43,785 nucleotides of DNA from Cyclobacteriaceae bacterium (GTDB taxonomy: Bacteria > Bacteroidota > Bacteroidia > Cytophagales > Cyclobacteriaceae): contig JALHRJ010000036.1 in the NCBI GenBank assembly GCA_022841475.1, positions 1-43,785 of the forward strand, in the 5' to 3' direction. The position numbers were made by a program, and so were the translations under genes. Positions 43,770-43,785 of this stretch are shown piece by piece. The notes under the pieces were generated by a model. That model did no database searches. It was not told the DNA's origin and saw nothing but the letters and a program-made list of their open reading frames with translations. Each line of letters opens with the position of its first letter. Position 1 is the stretch's first letter.

Positions 43770-43785
43770 AGAAAATTGTTGATCC

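Overview
The window looks like a chromosomal segment of a Bacteroidota bacterium, most likely a gliding or T9SS-bearing member of the Cytophagales. The evidence is the promoter style (TTTG or TTG, 18-20 bp, TANNTTTG), two large surface proteins with a type IX secretion C-terminal domain each paired with a PorP/SprF-like outer-membrane protein, a parA-parB-DUF5683-dapB-lepB gene order, and A+T-rich intergenic spacers full of short repeats. No species name can be given from the sequence alone.

Layout. 1-3448: the start of rplI, then rpsR and rpsF (minus strand, one promoter at 779-810), a DUF547 lipoprotein-like secreted protein (minus), and a plus-strand pair of a GT2 glycosyltransferase and a tandem VOC protein. 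3537-5785: minus-strand membrane coiled-coil protein, methyltransferase and ApaG. 5855-6523: ung. 6598-10856: minus-strand operon parA-parB-DUF5683-dapB-lepB with a promoter and an overlapping terminator. 10977-11250: an unusual nested-palindrome array. 11251-14794: yidC and pyrG (minus). 15222-38400: a 23-kb T9SS surface-protein locus on the plus strand holding a 5,648-residue giant adhesin, its SprF-like partner, a second 1,244-residue adhesin and a second SprF-like partner. 38698-42003: CCA-adding/poly(A) polymerase-type enzyme, TPR protein, ECF sigma factor and membrane anti-sigma-like protein (plus). 42156-43769: FtsE-like ATPase, transaldolase-like aldolase and the small SRP RNA (minus).

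How the parts fit. Most genes are housekeeping (translation, chromosome partition, membrane insertion, lysine/peptidoglycan precursor and CTP synthesis, DNA repair, protein targeting). The accessory part is the adhesin locus. By analogy with SprB and SprF of Flavobacterium johnsoniae, each adhesin would leave the cell through the type IX system with the help of the SprF-like protein encoded directly after it. The giant adhesin carries 17 closely related modules of about 103 residues inside a run of about 31 two-cysteine modules. The same protein sequence is written with different synonymous codons in each unit.

The most unusual non-coding signals are the nested palindromes after yidC, with left arms every 12 bp and right arms every 18-19 bp, and heptanucleotide repeats (TAGGAAT type) that fill spacers just upstream of dapB, yidC and ftsE.
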